DNA of 64,000 nucleotides from Pseudophaeomoniella oleicola (taxonomy: Eukaryota; Ascomycota; Eurotiomycetes; Phaeomoniellales; Phaeomoniellaceae). The DNA is taken from contig QWDQ01000036.1 in NCBI GenBank assembly GCA_003868215.1, forward strand, positions 62,001-126,000. Direction: 5' to 3'. The notes beneath the pieces are model-generated. The model had not been told where the DNA came from. It was given only the letters and a program-made list of their open reading frames with translations, and searched no databases. The position numbers and the translations under genes were made by a program. Of the stretch, positions 45,408 to 56,280 are shown piece after piece (the first letter of the stretch is position 1; the number at the start of each line of letters is the position of its first letter).

Positions 45408-45454
45408 GCGCATAACGACCATTTCTGTTCAATAAGCACGCACAGCGGAACGCA

Positions 45455-46201
45455 ATGGCAATTACCTTGCAACTTGGATTGGAATTGGACGTTCCTCCTT
45501 TACCACATGATATAGAATCTATTGACTGGATCTTGCTCGGCACGGAAACTCAGATCCGGCGAGGATGGGACTTCTACTCAGATGTATCTTCGACTCAACA
45601 TTACTTTGATGGCCCCTGCAACCCTCAGAATCTCTATTGGGACAACGTGTCCGCTCAACCAACGGAGTACCCAGAAGACTTCATTCCCGCACATTCTCGC
45701 GCTTCGGAACGCCATCCGTTGAACGATTTTGTTCGGCGTAGGGTGATGCCTCTCCAGTATACATGGCATGAGAACTTTCTTCCCACGTATCATGATGGAG
45801 ATTACCACATGATAGAACAAATCGGTCGAGTGCATTGGATGACTTTGAGTCAGCCGGACCCGGCACGACCCAGATACTTCCTCAGGAAGCATATATATCG
45901 CGAAATCCAAGAAAGGAAACATGTTCTCAAAGCCCGAATACCTGGGAGCGAGGATCCAGAGGTCTATGACAATGGCTCCGAGCTACCTGTTAATAACAAC
46001 CGTGGAAGGAGCAATGATTCTACCTATGCAATATCAACCGGACGAACCAATACACCTGTTGGAGGAATGACCAATGGCCATGGCGGTAGACGGAGGAGTG
46101 GCCGCCACCATGTTGGAGATCGCATAATCCTTGAAAGATTCATCATCAACCAAATGTTCTATGATGGACGGAATCGATCCCCCTCAAGGGATAGGTTTTG
46201 A
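45455..46201 (+). CDS. Hypothetical protein immediately downstream of emc10
   Basis: An open frame of 248 residues from an ATG 47 nt after the emc10 stop. The first 170 residues look ordered, rich in aromatic and acidic residues (DIESIDWILLGTETQIRRGW, LQYTWHENFLPTYHDGDYHM, IEQIGRVHWMTLS); the rest is Gly/Arg/Ser-rich and ends in RSPSRDRF. No signal peptide, membrane segment or known domain is visible. The steady composition over the whole length suggests a real gene. The gap is too short for a usual 3' untranslated region plus promoter, so either the promoter lies inside emc10 or both frames sit on one transcript. The family is not recognised. Confidence 0.6.
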   Translation: MAITLQLGLELDVPPLPHDIESIDWILLGTETQIRRGWDFYSDVSSTQHYFDGPCNPQNLYWDNVSAQPTEYPEDFIPAHSRASERHPLNDFVRRRVMPLQYTWHENFLPTYHDGDYHMIEQIGRVHWMTLSQPDPARPRYFLRKHIYREIQERKHVLKARIPGSEDPEVYDNGSELPVNNNRGRSNDSTYAISTGRTNTPVGGMTNGHGGRRRSGRHHVGDRIILERFIINQMFYDGRNRSPSRDRF

Positions 46202-47034
46202 ACAGATGTGTTGGTATTCTTAGGCGACAGTATTGAGACAGGTGTCTATAGTAAACATTGCCCACACAGTATTGAACTCTTTTTTTCTTCTTTCCTAATT
46301 ATGAGTAGAAGTCGTCCTATCTGTCCACATTTGCTGATGATGTGAATGTCTAACATCCGACAGAATGGATAGAGTACGTACTGACTGCCTTTGGAAAAAA
46401 GATCTACGTAGACCTACCTAAGATAGGTACTAGGTTTACAAAACAGAAAATGACGAGGAAGAAAATCATGATGATGATGATGATGATGATGATGATGGTG
46501 ATCTTTCCCGATCAATAAAATGTAAAATGTTTCTCAACTTCTTGTCTGTCCTAGCTATCATATTCTGATGATAATAGTAAGGAAAAGGAGGAGGAAGTAA
46601 TTGTCTTCCGAGTTTCAACCTAGGCCATTCATTACCTAGGTACTCATCGATCTCTTCTCCAGAATAACTCAACCCCTATCCTGTTCATGTGTTCGTTTCC
46701 ATGCTTGCAATGTAATAAATCCCCCAGAGCTTGACATGACCTTGCCTCAACCCCTTTCCGTCCGGAACTCCTGATAACCTTGTTTCAATGTGTGTCCCCC
46801 CTCCCAAAACAATAACCCTGTCGTGTGCTGTATGATAAAATCCTGCTCTCTGCGCGAAGTCGAAAAGACCTGCGCGCCAGAATGGTAGTCTTAACGTCCT
46901 GGTTCCACAACTATCTCCTTGCATGTATGCCGACAAGTGGCTGAGAGACTAGGCTTTCTCAGTGCCATCCTTGTTACACCAACACCAATGTCCAGAAGCG
47001 GAAAAAGAAAGTATCAAGTATCGGCTCCCAGAAA
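46202..47034. other. Convergent gap, hypothetical gene and PTP gene
   Basis: About 830 nt, AT-rich, with an ATG trinucleotide microsatellite (46468-46497) and CCTAGG palindromes at about 46410-46440 and 46634. No gene supported. Confidence 0.5.
46468..46497. repeat. ATG trinucleotide microsatellite
   Basis: Ten consecutive ATG units in non-coding DNA. Confidence 0.85.
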
Positions 47035-49644
47035 TCAACCACCGAAACTATGCCTAGGGATGTGACCGACCACACCTTTCTTATTATTCTTCAACTCCAT
47101 ATCTTTGGCAGATCCACCTTGTTTCTCATCCTCACTGACAACCCATTCGAGCACGCTCTCATAACAAAGTACGAACTGACGAAGGCTCTGAACCATGCTT
47201 AGACGTTGAGATCGGAAATCTTCAACAGACTTGGCGATCAGATCGACATCATCGCGTTCGATCCAATCATCAGAATTGTCAATATCCATGGTGGAACCCT
47301 TGCTGTCTAACGGCTTGACTTCGTGGCCGGATAGACGTTGCCTCTTCAACATGTCTATGACACTGTCAACAGTGCAAAATGTACCTGTCCGGCCACATCC
47401 AGCGCTACAATGAACGAGAATGGGTCTTTGATCCTCAGGCATCGGTTTGCTGGGACTAAGGGTTTCACCTGACTTCATTGATTTGCGCACGTACTTATCA
47501 GTATGATTGATCAGGCTGATCAGATGCTTCGGAGATGCTGGAGCCCCGAAATCTGGCCACGACGTATACTGAATTTGCGTGATTTCCCGCATCGGCTGGA
47601 ATGGGAATGCTGAATGCGATAAAGTCACGTGCCGTACGATGATGAATGGAGGCTCGCCTGGAGATGATATCTCTTCTGCTGCTTGGGTCTTCTCGGCAGC
47701 TGTATGTGGGTTCGTGGATCTTCGCTGTCCAAGCAACGGCCGTTTTAGGGCAGGGTTTACAGGGGTGCTTCTGGGCGACTCTTCCAGAGTGATCTTCTTC
47801 TCTGACAAGGTCTTAACCTTGAGCTGGCCATATTCTCCGCTATTCCAGTATGGATGGGACTTTACTTGACCACCCTCAGATTCAGCAGTCAACATCACAA
47901 TGACTCGCACATCTTGCTCCCATACCACTCGCCAGAAATCCACGAATGTCGCTGGAATCGGAGCCTGTGTTGCCACGTAATGCTTGTTGGAGAAGGAGGC
48001 CTTGACATGATTTGCATTGACATAATCGCAATCACCTTCAGGAACTTCCCGTAACCGAACCCTGGTATGGTCATAAGGAAAGATGTTGTTGTAGCGGTTC
48101 TTTGAGCCTTTCTCGATGCCTGCGATTTGGATCTTTTGTTTTGCTTTAGGGCCAGGCGTACCATACGATACATCGCCTGAGAGTGCCTCCTTCATGACCT
48201 TCTGTTCGGTCTCTTCGATACGAAGGAACTTTTGTGACACTGTTTTCCCCTCGTCACGGGCCTCTGCAGCCACTTTTAACCATGTAGGTATCACCTTTTC
48301 TGCGTGCGCGGTCATGTGGTCTGGTCTCTTTATAGCCATTTGACCTACACCTCCAATGAGATCCATATTCTGTCGAATGTTGCCAAAGAAGGGATTGGCT
48401 GCGCTTTCTGCAGCGGGCATGGGACAACCGCCTGCCACAGCCGCCATGCTGGGGGCAGAAGACGACAACGAAAGCATTTGCTTTCCACTTCCACCAGGAG
48501 AGCAATTCTTCGCCTTATCGACGAGTTCAGTGTGTCTGCGCGAGAACTCCAGGAAACCACCTTTCAGAATATCCGCGTGACCGGCCCATCCCTCGTTTAT
48601 GAACTTCTTCAAGACGTGTGTGGGAGCTACTGCTTCCTTCGGCTGACTTGAACTCGCATCATAGACGATTATATGCTGACATTGTCGCCATTTCGAGAAG
48701 TTATTCTTTTCTTCCAAGGTGGTAAATGTGTCTAGGAGCTTCTGAATATTAAAGGATGGTCTTTTCAAAAGGGTAGTTGGAATGCAAAGATTGAGCGCTC
48801 CCCGTATACGTGATGCCGAGAACTGAGGGTAAACTCGAAGATCAAGAATCAAGACATCTTGGGTCTTGATTAGGTGCGCAATGTCATCGGATGACACCAT
48901 GGCAGGGATTCCCACACCGGAGGGAGGTAGTGTCTCCGCCCGTGCCGGTCTCTTCAGTACTTCATCCTGCCTGTTCGATGAAGGGGTGTTCTGCGGTATC
49001 GAATGCCGATGCATTGTATCTGGCAGAGTCAAGCCCGAAGACATTGACGAAGGCGGCGAGGCGGTTCTTGGAATATCGAAAAAGGACTTCTGAGAGTCAT
49101 CGGAATCAACGTCCATACCATCACTTTTTTTCGGCGGGGGTGGGCTTATTCGTCGAGTCGAAGGCGACAGGGGGGAGTGCATCGGCCGTTTCGAGGTTGG
49201 GCTCGTTCTTGAGGGCGTCTCATCTTTCGGATTTGTCGAAAAGGAGGAGAGACTGCCATGGCTTAGGTTGAATTTGTTATTCGACTCAGATTGTCTTCGG
49301 AAAGCTTCAAAGTCTGGATTCGCATCAACCGGCACGACTCTGGGAGTGACCGTCGTCGTTCTAGCTTGTGATGATGGATAGTCCCAATTACGGCGCGCAT
49401 GATCTCCTGGATTGGAATCAGGTGGGTTGGAGGTTTCCACCACAAAACCAAAGTAATTGGGACTTGGCGTTCGAGGATCTTGAGCTTTTGGCGATAATGC
49501 GCTCGACGCTATATGCGGCGGCAACGCTTGTCCAGCGGATGGCGGCACTCTGCTTGGGAGGCCATGAGGAGTGGTCGAAGATTTCGAGTAGGAGGAACGA
49601 TGTGCGTGTGACTTGACCGGTGGCCGAGTCGTAGTCGCCGACAT
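47035..49644 (-). CDS. Rhodanese-PTP protein tyrosine phosphatase (Pyp1/Pyp2 type)
   Basis: A single exon of 869 residues. About 240 disordered Ser/Pro-rich residues lead to a rhodanese/Cdc25-homology domain (about 245-385: DVLILDLRVYPQFSASRIRG, ILKGGFLEFSRRH). At its active-site loop the sequence is VYDASSSQ, so the usual Cys is missing and the domain is probably non-catalytic. The classical PTP domain follows: KNRYNNIFPYDHTRVRL, DYVNANHVKASF, VDFWRVVWEQDVRVIVMLT, the WPD loop in YTSWPDFGAPASP and the P-loop HCSAGCGRTG near residues 745-754. This matches the fission yeast Pyp1/Pyp2 class, which dephosphorylates stress MAP kinases. The MAP kinase docking role of the rhodanese part is family knowledge, not seen here. 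Confidence 0.9.
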   Translation of the reverse strand: MSATTTRPPVKSHAHRSSYSKSSTTPHGLPSRVPPSAGQALPPHIASSALSPKAQDPRTPSPNYFGFVVETSNPPDSNPGDHARRNWDYPSSQARTTTVTPRVVPVDANPDFEAFRRQSESNNKFNLSHGSLSSFSTNPKDETPSRTSPTSKRPMHSPLSPSTRRISPPPPKKSDGMDVDSDDSQKSFFDIPRTASPPSSMSSGLTLPDTMHRHSIPQNTPSSNRQDEVLKRPARAETLPPSGVGIPAMVSSDDIAHLIKTQDVLILDLRVYPQFSASRIRGALNLCIPTTLLKRPSFNIQKLLDTFTTLEEKNNFSKWRQCQHIIVYDASSSQPKEAVAPTHVLKKFINEGWAGHADILKGGFLEFSRRHTELVDKAKNCSPGGSGKQMLSLSSSAPSMAAVAGGCPMPAAESAANPFFGNIRQNMDLIGGVGQMAIKRPDHMTAHAEKVIPTWLKVAAEARDEGKTVSQKFLRIEETEQKVMKEALSGDVSYGTPGPKAKQKIQIAGIEKGSKNRYNNIFPYDHTRVRLREVPEGDCDYVNANHVKASFSNKHYVATQAPIPATFVDFWRVVWEQDVRVIVMLTAESEGGQVKSHPYWNSGEYGQLKVKTLSEKKITLEESPRSTPVNPALKRPLLGQRRSTNPHTAAEKTQAAEEISSPGEPPFIIVRHVTLSHSAFPFQPMREITQIQYTSWPDFGAPASPKHLISLINHTDKYVRKSMKSGETLSPSKPMPEDQRPILVHCSAGCGRTGTFCTVDSVIDMLKRQRLSGHEVKPLDSKGSTMDIDNSDDWIERDDVDLIAKSVEDFRSQRLSMVQSLRQFVLCYESVLEWVVSEDEKQGGSAKDMELKNNKKGVVGHIPRHSFGG

Positions 49645-52600
49645 GATTTAATTGCCAGCAGACGGTATTCGAGAGCGCAAAAAAAGAGGCATAAATCTCA
49701 AGAGGTCGTCGTAGGTAGTCTCCAGTGGTACATGGTCAAGTGCGATCATTGCTAGTCAGTCGCAACAGCTGGTGGTTCTGTGGTGAAGAGTGACATTTTG
49801 GTCGTGATTGCGTGTTGTTAAAGTTGGGGGAGTGGGAGTGGGAAGAGTAAAGAGGCTGCGGGTATCGGGGCTGGTTGACTAATGACGTTGATGGCAAAGA
49901 CGGATTAGATTAGTTACGGTACCGTATGAGGTTACTACGATACGCCTGCCAGTTCCTAGGTAATAGCCTTTCTGCACCCACAAGCGACTTGTTTGTTCCT
50001 CCGCCCTCTCTTTTACTTGAATACACTGTACTACGTAAAACACAGCCTAGCGGCTCAACCCCTAAAACAAGTTCAATTGGAGGCTGAGCTTTGCACCTGA
50101 CTTATGGCAGGCGACTGAAAACGACAACAATAGTAATCGAATTCTTGATTATTCAGGAACCGATCATTCATGGGCAATGGGCAATGGACTGTTTTGCGAT
50201 ATTGCATCAGTGGGCAATACTTTAGATTTCCGAAGACAGACACAGTCAGAGCGTCTCTGTTAACAAACTTTCAGGGTCGCCCGAGTCAAAATTTGGGGTC
50301 ATTCGCCATAGTCAATCAGGGTCTTAAGCTTTCTCTTGTGCTTAAAGGGTATGGTATGGTATATACCTGTACTATTTTGCAATCATTCTACTACGTAGAA
50401 CAATGGAAATGGAAGACAGCATCCCGGTTAACACTCTGACGTTGCTGCTGAGAGGAATTCCATCTTACATAAGATGCCTTGAGTAGATAGGTTTCTTTTT
50501 CATGCAATCAAGTATTTACGTACGAGGTCGGTGGAGATGGCAGATAGGCCATAGCAAGGATAGGAACATTTCATTTGAAACCCCTTGAAGTCTGTACTGC
50601 AGGTAGGTTAGTACTCGTAATAGTATCGAGAAGCTGTTCCTCCTGCTTTGGAGGGGGGGGGGCACCGGGTACGTAAGTACTATGTATGAACTAGAGGACG
50701 TACAGCCCCTGGAGGAAGCATTCATCAGCCAAGGTCATCTAGGTACGTAGATACCCTACACATTACGAGCTACCTCCTAAGGTAGGTAAGATACCTTACC
50801 TAGGAAGGTGACGTATGTATTATACAGAACAGTACATACCCTGACTAAATTACCCACACTGCCCCCGTCCACATTGCCGAAAACCACATGCCCAATTACC
50901 TCTTCAAGAGAACCCATTAAAACGGTGTTCCTCTGCACAGCGAAAGCCGTCCTGGGAATCAGCCAACGGTCCTGGGGATGCGACCTTCAATATGCTTCGA
51001 CAAGGTATGCTGTAAGCAAAAATAGAACTATTGTGCGTCACACGTTTGGTCCCATACAGGCAGATGGCAGCTGCATACTTTTCTCGAAGTGAATAGAATA
51101 CAGGCAAGTGTCAAAGGGATCGGTGTTTGAGGCAAAGTGGTCCATCGACGTCATGGTCTGCCTCACTCTTCGCATTCCGAGTACTCGAGGGACCATCGAG
51201 CCAGCGCCAGGCAGAGAGGTACCTAAGGCAGGCGATGTAGTATGTGAGTAACTGTAATTGACACAAACCCTCATCGACGACTGCCCATCATCTCCCACCA
51301 TTACTCCTCTTTCAGCCGCTCTGATGTGTCTTGTCGTGGCACGCCTCTCTGAGACAGAGCATGACCAATGGAGGGTCATGAGTACCACGACACACGTAAA
51401 AACCGTCATGTCATCATCATTTACAGCCGAGCTACTGTAGTACAGGAGTGGTTTGCTACTGCTACCGCGGTATAAGCAGCCGTGTCCCCTTCGGCCTGAA
51501 CGTTAAACAGACACCAGGGAGTGATCCTTCACATCCATTGGTAGCGTTCTGATCTTCGGAGTTGGACCCCGATAGTAAGACTATTGTACATTACTTGACG
51601 TGAGATTCGACCAAAAGTAGTGCTGCTGATCTATTTGTGGGTGCCTACTACGGTAGAGTCACCCTGTTCATCACCATCATAATTAAATACCGAGAGCTTC
51701 GAGGCATACCGCTAAGCTGTCGCACTCATGCTGTGTACTGTGTTACAGCAGACTCTCGGCCGTGTCTTTATCTTGGGGAACTTTTGTATTCCATAGCATT
51801 GCTTGAGGAAGTGAGTCCAGGTGACTGAGGAAATTGGCGGCTCAGAATCAAGGAATCACACCGGCATTCACCAATCTTGAAGTGTAGATCAGTCGAAGAG
51901 AGCGGGGGTTGCATCAAGAGACAAGACCACGCTATCGAGGCGTCTGTAGGAAGATGCGTACGGTGTATTTCCTTTCGGAAGGCATCATTCTGAGAAAGAA
52001 AGACGAAGGTTCTGGCGGTCAGGCTTGGCAGATGTCTCCTATCTCTCTCTATGATGTCAAGATGCTCGGCGTCCGAATCTGATGTTCAAAGAAACAAAGG
52101 AGGACGAAATGTCATCCACCTGCTGTCAATGGAAAAGCAAACGGAAAAGGCCTTCTACTGCGTATGCTGAGGTGAGATGATCGACTACCTGCCCATGCAA
52201 CGGTGCTGATCACCAATCGGTACATGGTAGATGGGGAAGACATCGTTGTATATCATGGAGATTCGCGATTATCGTTGTGGTATCTGTGGATCTCCATGTC
52301 GGTTAGAAAATGGCCTCCTCTCGTCCTCTGGAATTGGACTGATATCGAGAGTTGCAGGATATTGATGTATCACAGTATGCTACTGCATGTCAGAACCATC
52401 TGAGACAGATACTCATCGAGACTCTCAGTCGATCAGCAACCTTTCTCCCAACATGATGCCACAAGACATACATAACTTTTCTTTCCTGACCCTCTCTTTC
52501 AAGATAGTAATCGACGACATTGTGTCCATTATTTGTTTACTCGACGATATTAGTATATACTTCTAAGCTGCCATCTGGTTCTTTCCTCTACGAGAATGAA

Positions 52601-53282
52601 CTGCCCAGTCTCAGTCTCAAAAGTTGGTGCTCTATGGGCCTGTCACCGTAGTCCCTAAGTCTTCACCGATTACAAGAGGGACCACAACATCAAACCCATC
52701 ACCTCAAATGCTGTACGGAAAGAATGATATCAACCAGTAGGAGAGATAACGATGTCCGAGAAGCCATTTCGCATGTATATAAGTGTACGTACGGTAAGTA
52801 ACGCGTACATATATCCAGTTCCAGCGTGAGTGAGCTTACACCCTTAAAAAAACCATGACATGGAAGGCCATCGTGTTCCCAAATTGTGTTGCGGTGAATA
52901 TTCTCCGATACAATCTCAACAATTTCGCGAATTCATCTCTTCACCTCGTATCCCAACGAACTTTTAGACAAGGAGGTGGCCAGTCAATGCCGAACATATT
53001 TTCTCTTTGGTGAAGCGCCTGCGTGTTTGTGTAAGCTCGACCTGCTTCACTGGCTGACCTAAACGGGACGCGAACCTGAACAAACATGAACCCTGAATTT
53101 TATGCGACGGAATCGAATGTGCAGTTGGCAGAACCAGAGATTTTCGGTGGCTACGTATTTGCATGGAAGAAGAGGTCATGATGACAAGAAAGTTGTCGAT
53201 TTGAAACTTGTACAGCACAGCGAGGATTGATCGCATACAACTGTCATTGTCGGCGGTGTTCTCAGCGTCTGGAGGTCACATC
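49645..53282. other. Longest gene-free block of the window, 3.6 kb, divergent
   Basis: This lies between the start codons of the PTP and F-box genes. It contains scattered TACGTA (about 50032, 50391), CCTAGG (about 49956, 50738-50800) and a G-run at 50651-50661. Every open frame is under 125 residues, none has a recognisable domain, and I found no tRNA, rRNA or transposon end. It could be a long regulatory region, hold non-coding RNAs, or hide a fast-evolving intron-rich gene. Confidence 0.5.
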
Positions 53283-55223
53283 ATGGGTCTACAGTTTCTG
53301 CCTCCAGAGCTTTTACAGCTGCTCTTCCTGAAATTGACGACCCCTTCATTTATCCAATTAACCCTAACATGCCGCCGTTGCTTCGAGGTTGCCCTCTCCG
53401 CCAGGCAAGCCTTGCTTTACCATCTCCATTGCGTGCCCGGCCATAAATTGGGTCTGGAAGATCTCCAGACCGCAGAGCTCTTCTGGCTCCTTCGACGAAG
53501 AGCGGCACAAAACCTCTATGGCGTCAACTTCTCAGCCGACTGCTTGACGTATCCATATGTCTCTGAAGCTTTTGAGAACGGCTGTGGAGCCAACATCAAT
53601 CCCAGTGCTTCAGAGTTCTGCGCCCAAACAATGCCAAATCTGGCCATAGCCTACAAGGATAAGCCCATCATTCGCCTCTATGATGTCAGCGGTGTTGGAA
53701 TTTACGCATGGAAGGTCTTACATCTCAATCCATCCATGTTTGGCTATCAATGGGATGGCGAGCTCAAGATCATCAAGACGAGATTGCATCCCGCTGATGA
53801 AATTGGTACTCGAACTCCTGTTCTCTCAGTCCTGCATACATTCTTCCCCAGATCGGGAAAGAGCGAAAGCGAGATGACTTGGCGCGAACTTGAAGCTTGG
53901 AGAGAAGCGCAACTGGGGCTCCATGGCCTGCTTCAAGTAACATTCGATGTGATTCCCAATGTCCGAAGAGCAATCAACTTCCCACTACGTCCACAGGAGG
54001 CATATAAGCCCATCTCGGTGGCTGTCGAAAACCGAGTATTCGATGACAAATGGACCGTAGGATTTGCTGTCCTATGGATCGCGGAACGGACGCCGGTCCG
54101 AAATTTTGTTGATAATGTTCGAGACCGTTATCAACTCATGGATAGCAGGATTGATTGGTATACGCGAACTGGACCACTCGAGCCGCATGAGCGACCTTGG
54201 AGGATGGGTAGTCAAATGTTCACGATCGATATCCCAAAGCATGTTCCAGTCGCAATGCTCAAGGAGATGAGAATTCGCGGTATTTCTTTCGCGAAGAAAC
54301 AGGGTCCGGATGCCATCGCGCGCTATGTATTATTGGTTCATTCCGCGGGTTCTCTCTTCCATGATCTATCGCTGGCCGAACATGATGGCATTTGGGACGA
54401 TAGACTGAATGCAGACCCCTCATACATGTCAGTGGCTGATGGTAGACATTTCCACTGGAGAGAAAATACGGGCCCACATGGTGACAAGCGTACTAGACTT
54501 GGACTGCCTTTCATCCTAGCAAAACCACAGCCGAGCCCGGGTCGATACCGCCATCTGGCACTAGGTCTGACCACCATTGCAGGATGTCCGGTCGCGGCAA
54601 TATATCGTAGTCGCCAGCGTCCCTGGGCGTACACTCCTCTCGAACACCTAGTAGAACATACGCACTTTTTTCAGCCAAACCCTAATTCATATGTGGCAGT
54701 GGCCCGGCTGTGGGGGTTTCGACCGCCGCCATCCAACAAGCCAAACATGTTGATAATGAGTCCCAACGTTACCAGAATTGTCCTCGCCGACTGGAACAGA
54801 ATCTTTATCTGGTCGTTGGAACCCACGGAACTCGTTGAGCCTTCAGATTATGGTGGAGCGACAGATCGGTCTGGTTTTCGCACTGCGTCCCGGAAAGCGT
54901 ACTATGAACAGACTATCTGTCGCGAACTGAATGATGCCGCCCCTATCGCTCTGATCCGACCTATTGTGTTAACGGTGGAGGATGGTGCTGTTATACACCA
55001 TTTGGGATTCGCGAACAAAGGCTACCGAGACTTCACTGGTATTCCCTTACATGCAGACGTGACCAGACAAGTCTTAGATGAGGCAAATACCTTGGTTGTC
55101 ACCACGGATCGTGGAATTTCTATCTATTACCTGGGTGCATGTGCGAACAAACATCGAGAAACTCGCCAATTGCCTCTCCAGCGAGGACCAGCACACGAAC
55201 TGGAGCTGACTTTTGCAAAGTGA
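53283..55223 (+). CDS. F-box protein with a probable beta-propeller-like C-terminal region
   Basis: One exon of 646 residues from the first in-frame ATG. The N-terminus is an F-box: MGLQFLPPELLQLLFLKLTT, then FIQLTLTCRRCFEVALSARQ. F-box proteins bind Skp1 and select substrates for SCF ubiquitin ligases. The rest shows repeated short hydrophobic strands (LAIAYKDKPIIRLYDVSGVG, NVTRIVLADWNRIFIWSLEP, TNxLVVTTDRGISIYYLGAC) that look like WD40-type blades, though the spacing is irregular and no clean repeat is seen. A large family of such F-box proteins is typical of Pezizomycotina; substrate unknown. The stop lies 28 nt from the stop of Tad2 on the other strand. Confidence 0.82.
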   Translation: MGLQFLPPELLQLLFLKLTTPSFIQLTLTCRRCFEVALSARQALLYHLHCVPGHKLGLEDLQTAELFWLLRRRAAQNLYGVNFSADCLTYPYVSEAFENGCGANINPSASEFCAQTMPNLAIAYKDKPIIRLYDVSGVGIYAWKVLHLNPSMFGYQWDGELKIIKTRLHPADEIGTRTPVLSVLHTFFPRSGKSESEMTWRELEAWREAQLGLHGLLQVTFDVIPNVRRAINFPLRPQEAYKPISVAVENRVFDDKWTVGFAVLWIAERTPVRNFVDNVRDRYQLMDSRIDWYTRTGPLEPHERPWRMGSQMFTIDIPKHVPVAMLKEMRIRGISFAKKQGPDAIARYVLLVHSAGSLFHDLSLAEHDGIWDDRLNADPSYMSVADGRHFHWRENTGPHGDKRTRLGLPFILAKPQPSPGRYRHLALGLTTIAGCPVAAIYRSRQRPWAYTPLEHLVEHTHFFQPNPNSYVAVARLWGFRPPPSNKPNMLIMSPNVTRIVLADWNRIFIWSLEPTELVEPSDYGGATDRSGFRTASRKAYYEQTICRELNDAAPIALIRPIVLTVEDGAVIHHLGFANKGYRDFTGIPLHADVTRQVLDEANTLVVTTDRGISIYYLGACANKHRETRQLPLQRGPAHELELTFAK

Positions 55224-55251
55224 CGGAAGGTTTCCATGTGACAGTATCTTG

Positions 55252-56280
55252 CTAGAGAGCACGTTCGTTTGAAGCAGCTCCGGGGATATCACCAAAATCA
55301 GTTTTGAGGACACGATCTTTCTTTTGACGAGGGTTTGGTGCTGTTATCGTTATGGAGTTAGTATGTGTTTTTGAACAGGTGCATGTAAAGACGGAGCATG
55401 GTGGCGGTTACAACAAAGGGCGCGTTACGGGTAATAACGAACCTCTCTCGTTTTCTTGCACATAAAATCGTCGCAACAGCATGATGGCCTCCTTTCTATA
55501 AAGCCCACCGTAGCTCTTGTACGGAGGGTCAAGTTGAATGCTGTCACTGATGCACAGTCAACACATGGCTGCAGGCAACGACGACACTTGCACATACTTG
55601 TCATGTACATTCAGTACACCACCATTACCACCGAATTTATCGTTTGCACATCCATAGTAGACAGTCCCTACGTTGTATTGTCGCAGTAGAGAAGCACACA
55701 TGATGCATGGCTCAACGGTGACATAGAGTGATGTCCGTGCTAGATCAGATCGAGCATGTGTTTTTAGGAACTCGTGCAGGGCCAGTGTTTCAGCATGAGC
55801 CGTGCCCTGATAAAAATCAGCATTCATTGTACCATAACAAAATTTGAGCCAATCAAGCAGGCAAAAGGGTTACTGTCTGGATTGCTCAGGCCAGGTGAGA
55901 GAATGAAAAGCAACGTAGGAATTAGACAGATGAAGAGTGCACAACATAATGCAGCTGGATGATAGAGAGGGGGAATCAACAACACAGATGAATGACTTGC
56001 TAAGCTTAGGAAGAGGCCAGGCAGTACTTGTCACTTACATTAAGAGACCGATTTGTATCGTTCATCCCTTCGCCGACAACTTCACCGTCGAGCACCAGCA
56101 CACAGCCCACAGGTGTCTCCCCAGTCAGGAGCGCTTTCTCTGCCTATTGTCATCAGTTGTGCTCTTCGGATTTGAGAGAAATCTGACCATTTCTAACGCC
56201 TTCTGCATGAAGTGTTGATGCTCAGGGAGCCGATGCTGGAGTTCCTCTGCCAGTGGGGTTTGTTCGAAAGGTAACGCCAT
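55252..56280 (-). CDS. tad2: tRNA-specific adenosine deaminase catalytic subunit Tad2
   Basis: Five exons on the minus strand (56280-56188, 56143-56039, 55806-55598, 55546-55443, 55340-55252) give 199 residues. Zinc and catalytic motifs of the cytidine deaminase fold are HAETLALHEF (H70, E72) and EPCIMCASLL (C100, C103). Flanks match Tad2: HQHFMQKALEM, GETPVGCVLVLDGEVVGEGM, CANDKFGGNGG and RKEAIMLLRRFYVQENERAP. The last exon encodes NPRQKKDRVLKTDFGD. With Tad3 it converts A34 to inosine in tRNA anticodons. Two donors (GTCAGA after exon 1, GTTCGT after exon 4) are non-standard but needed to keep the conserved sequence. The first in-frame ATG is at 56280. Confidence 0.9.
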
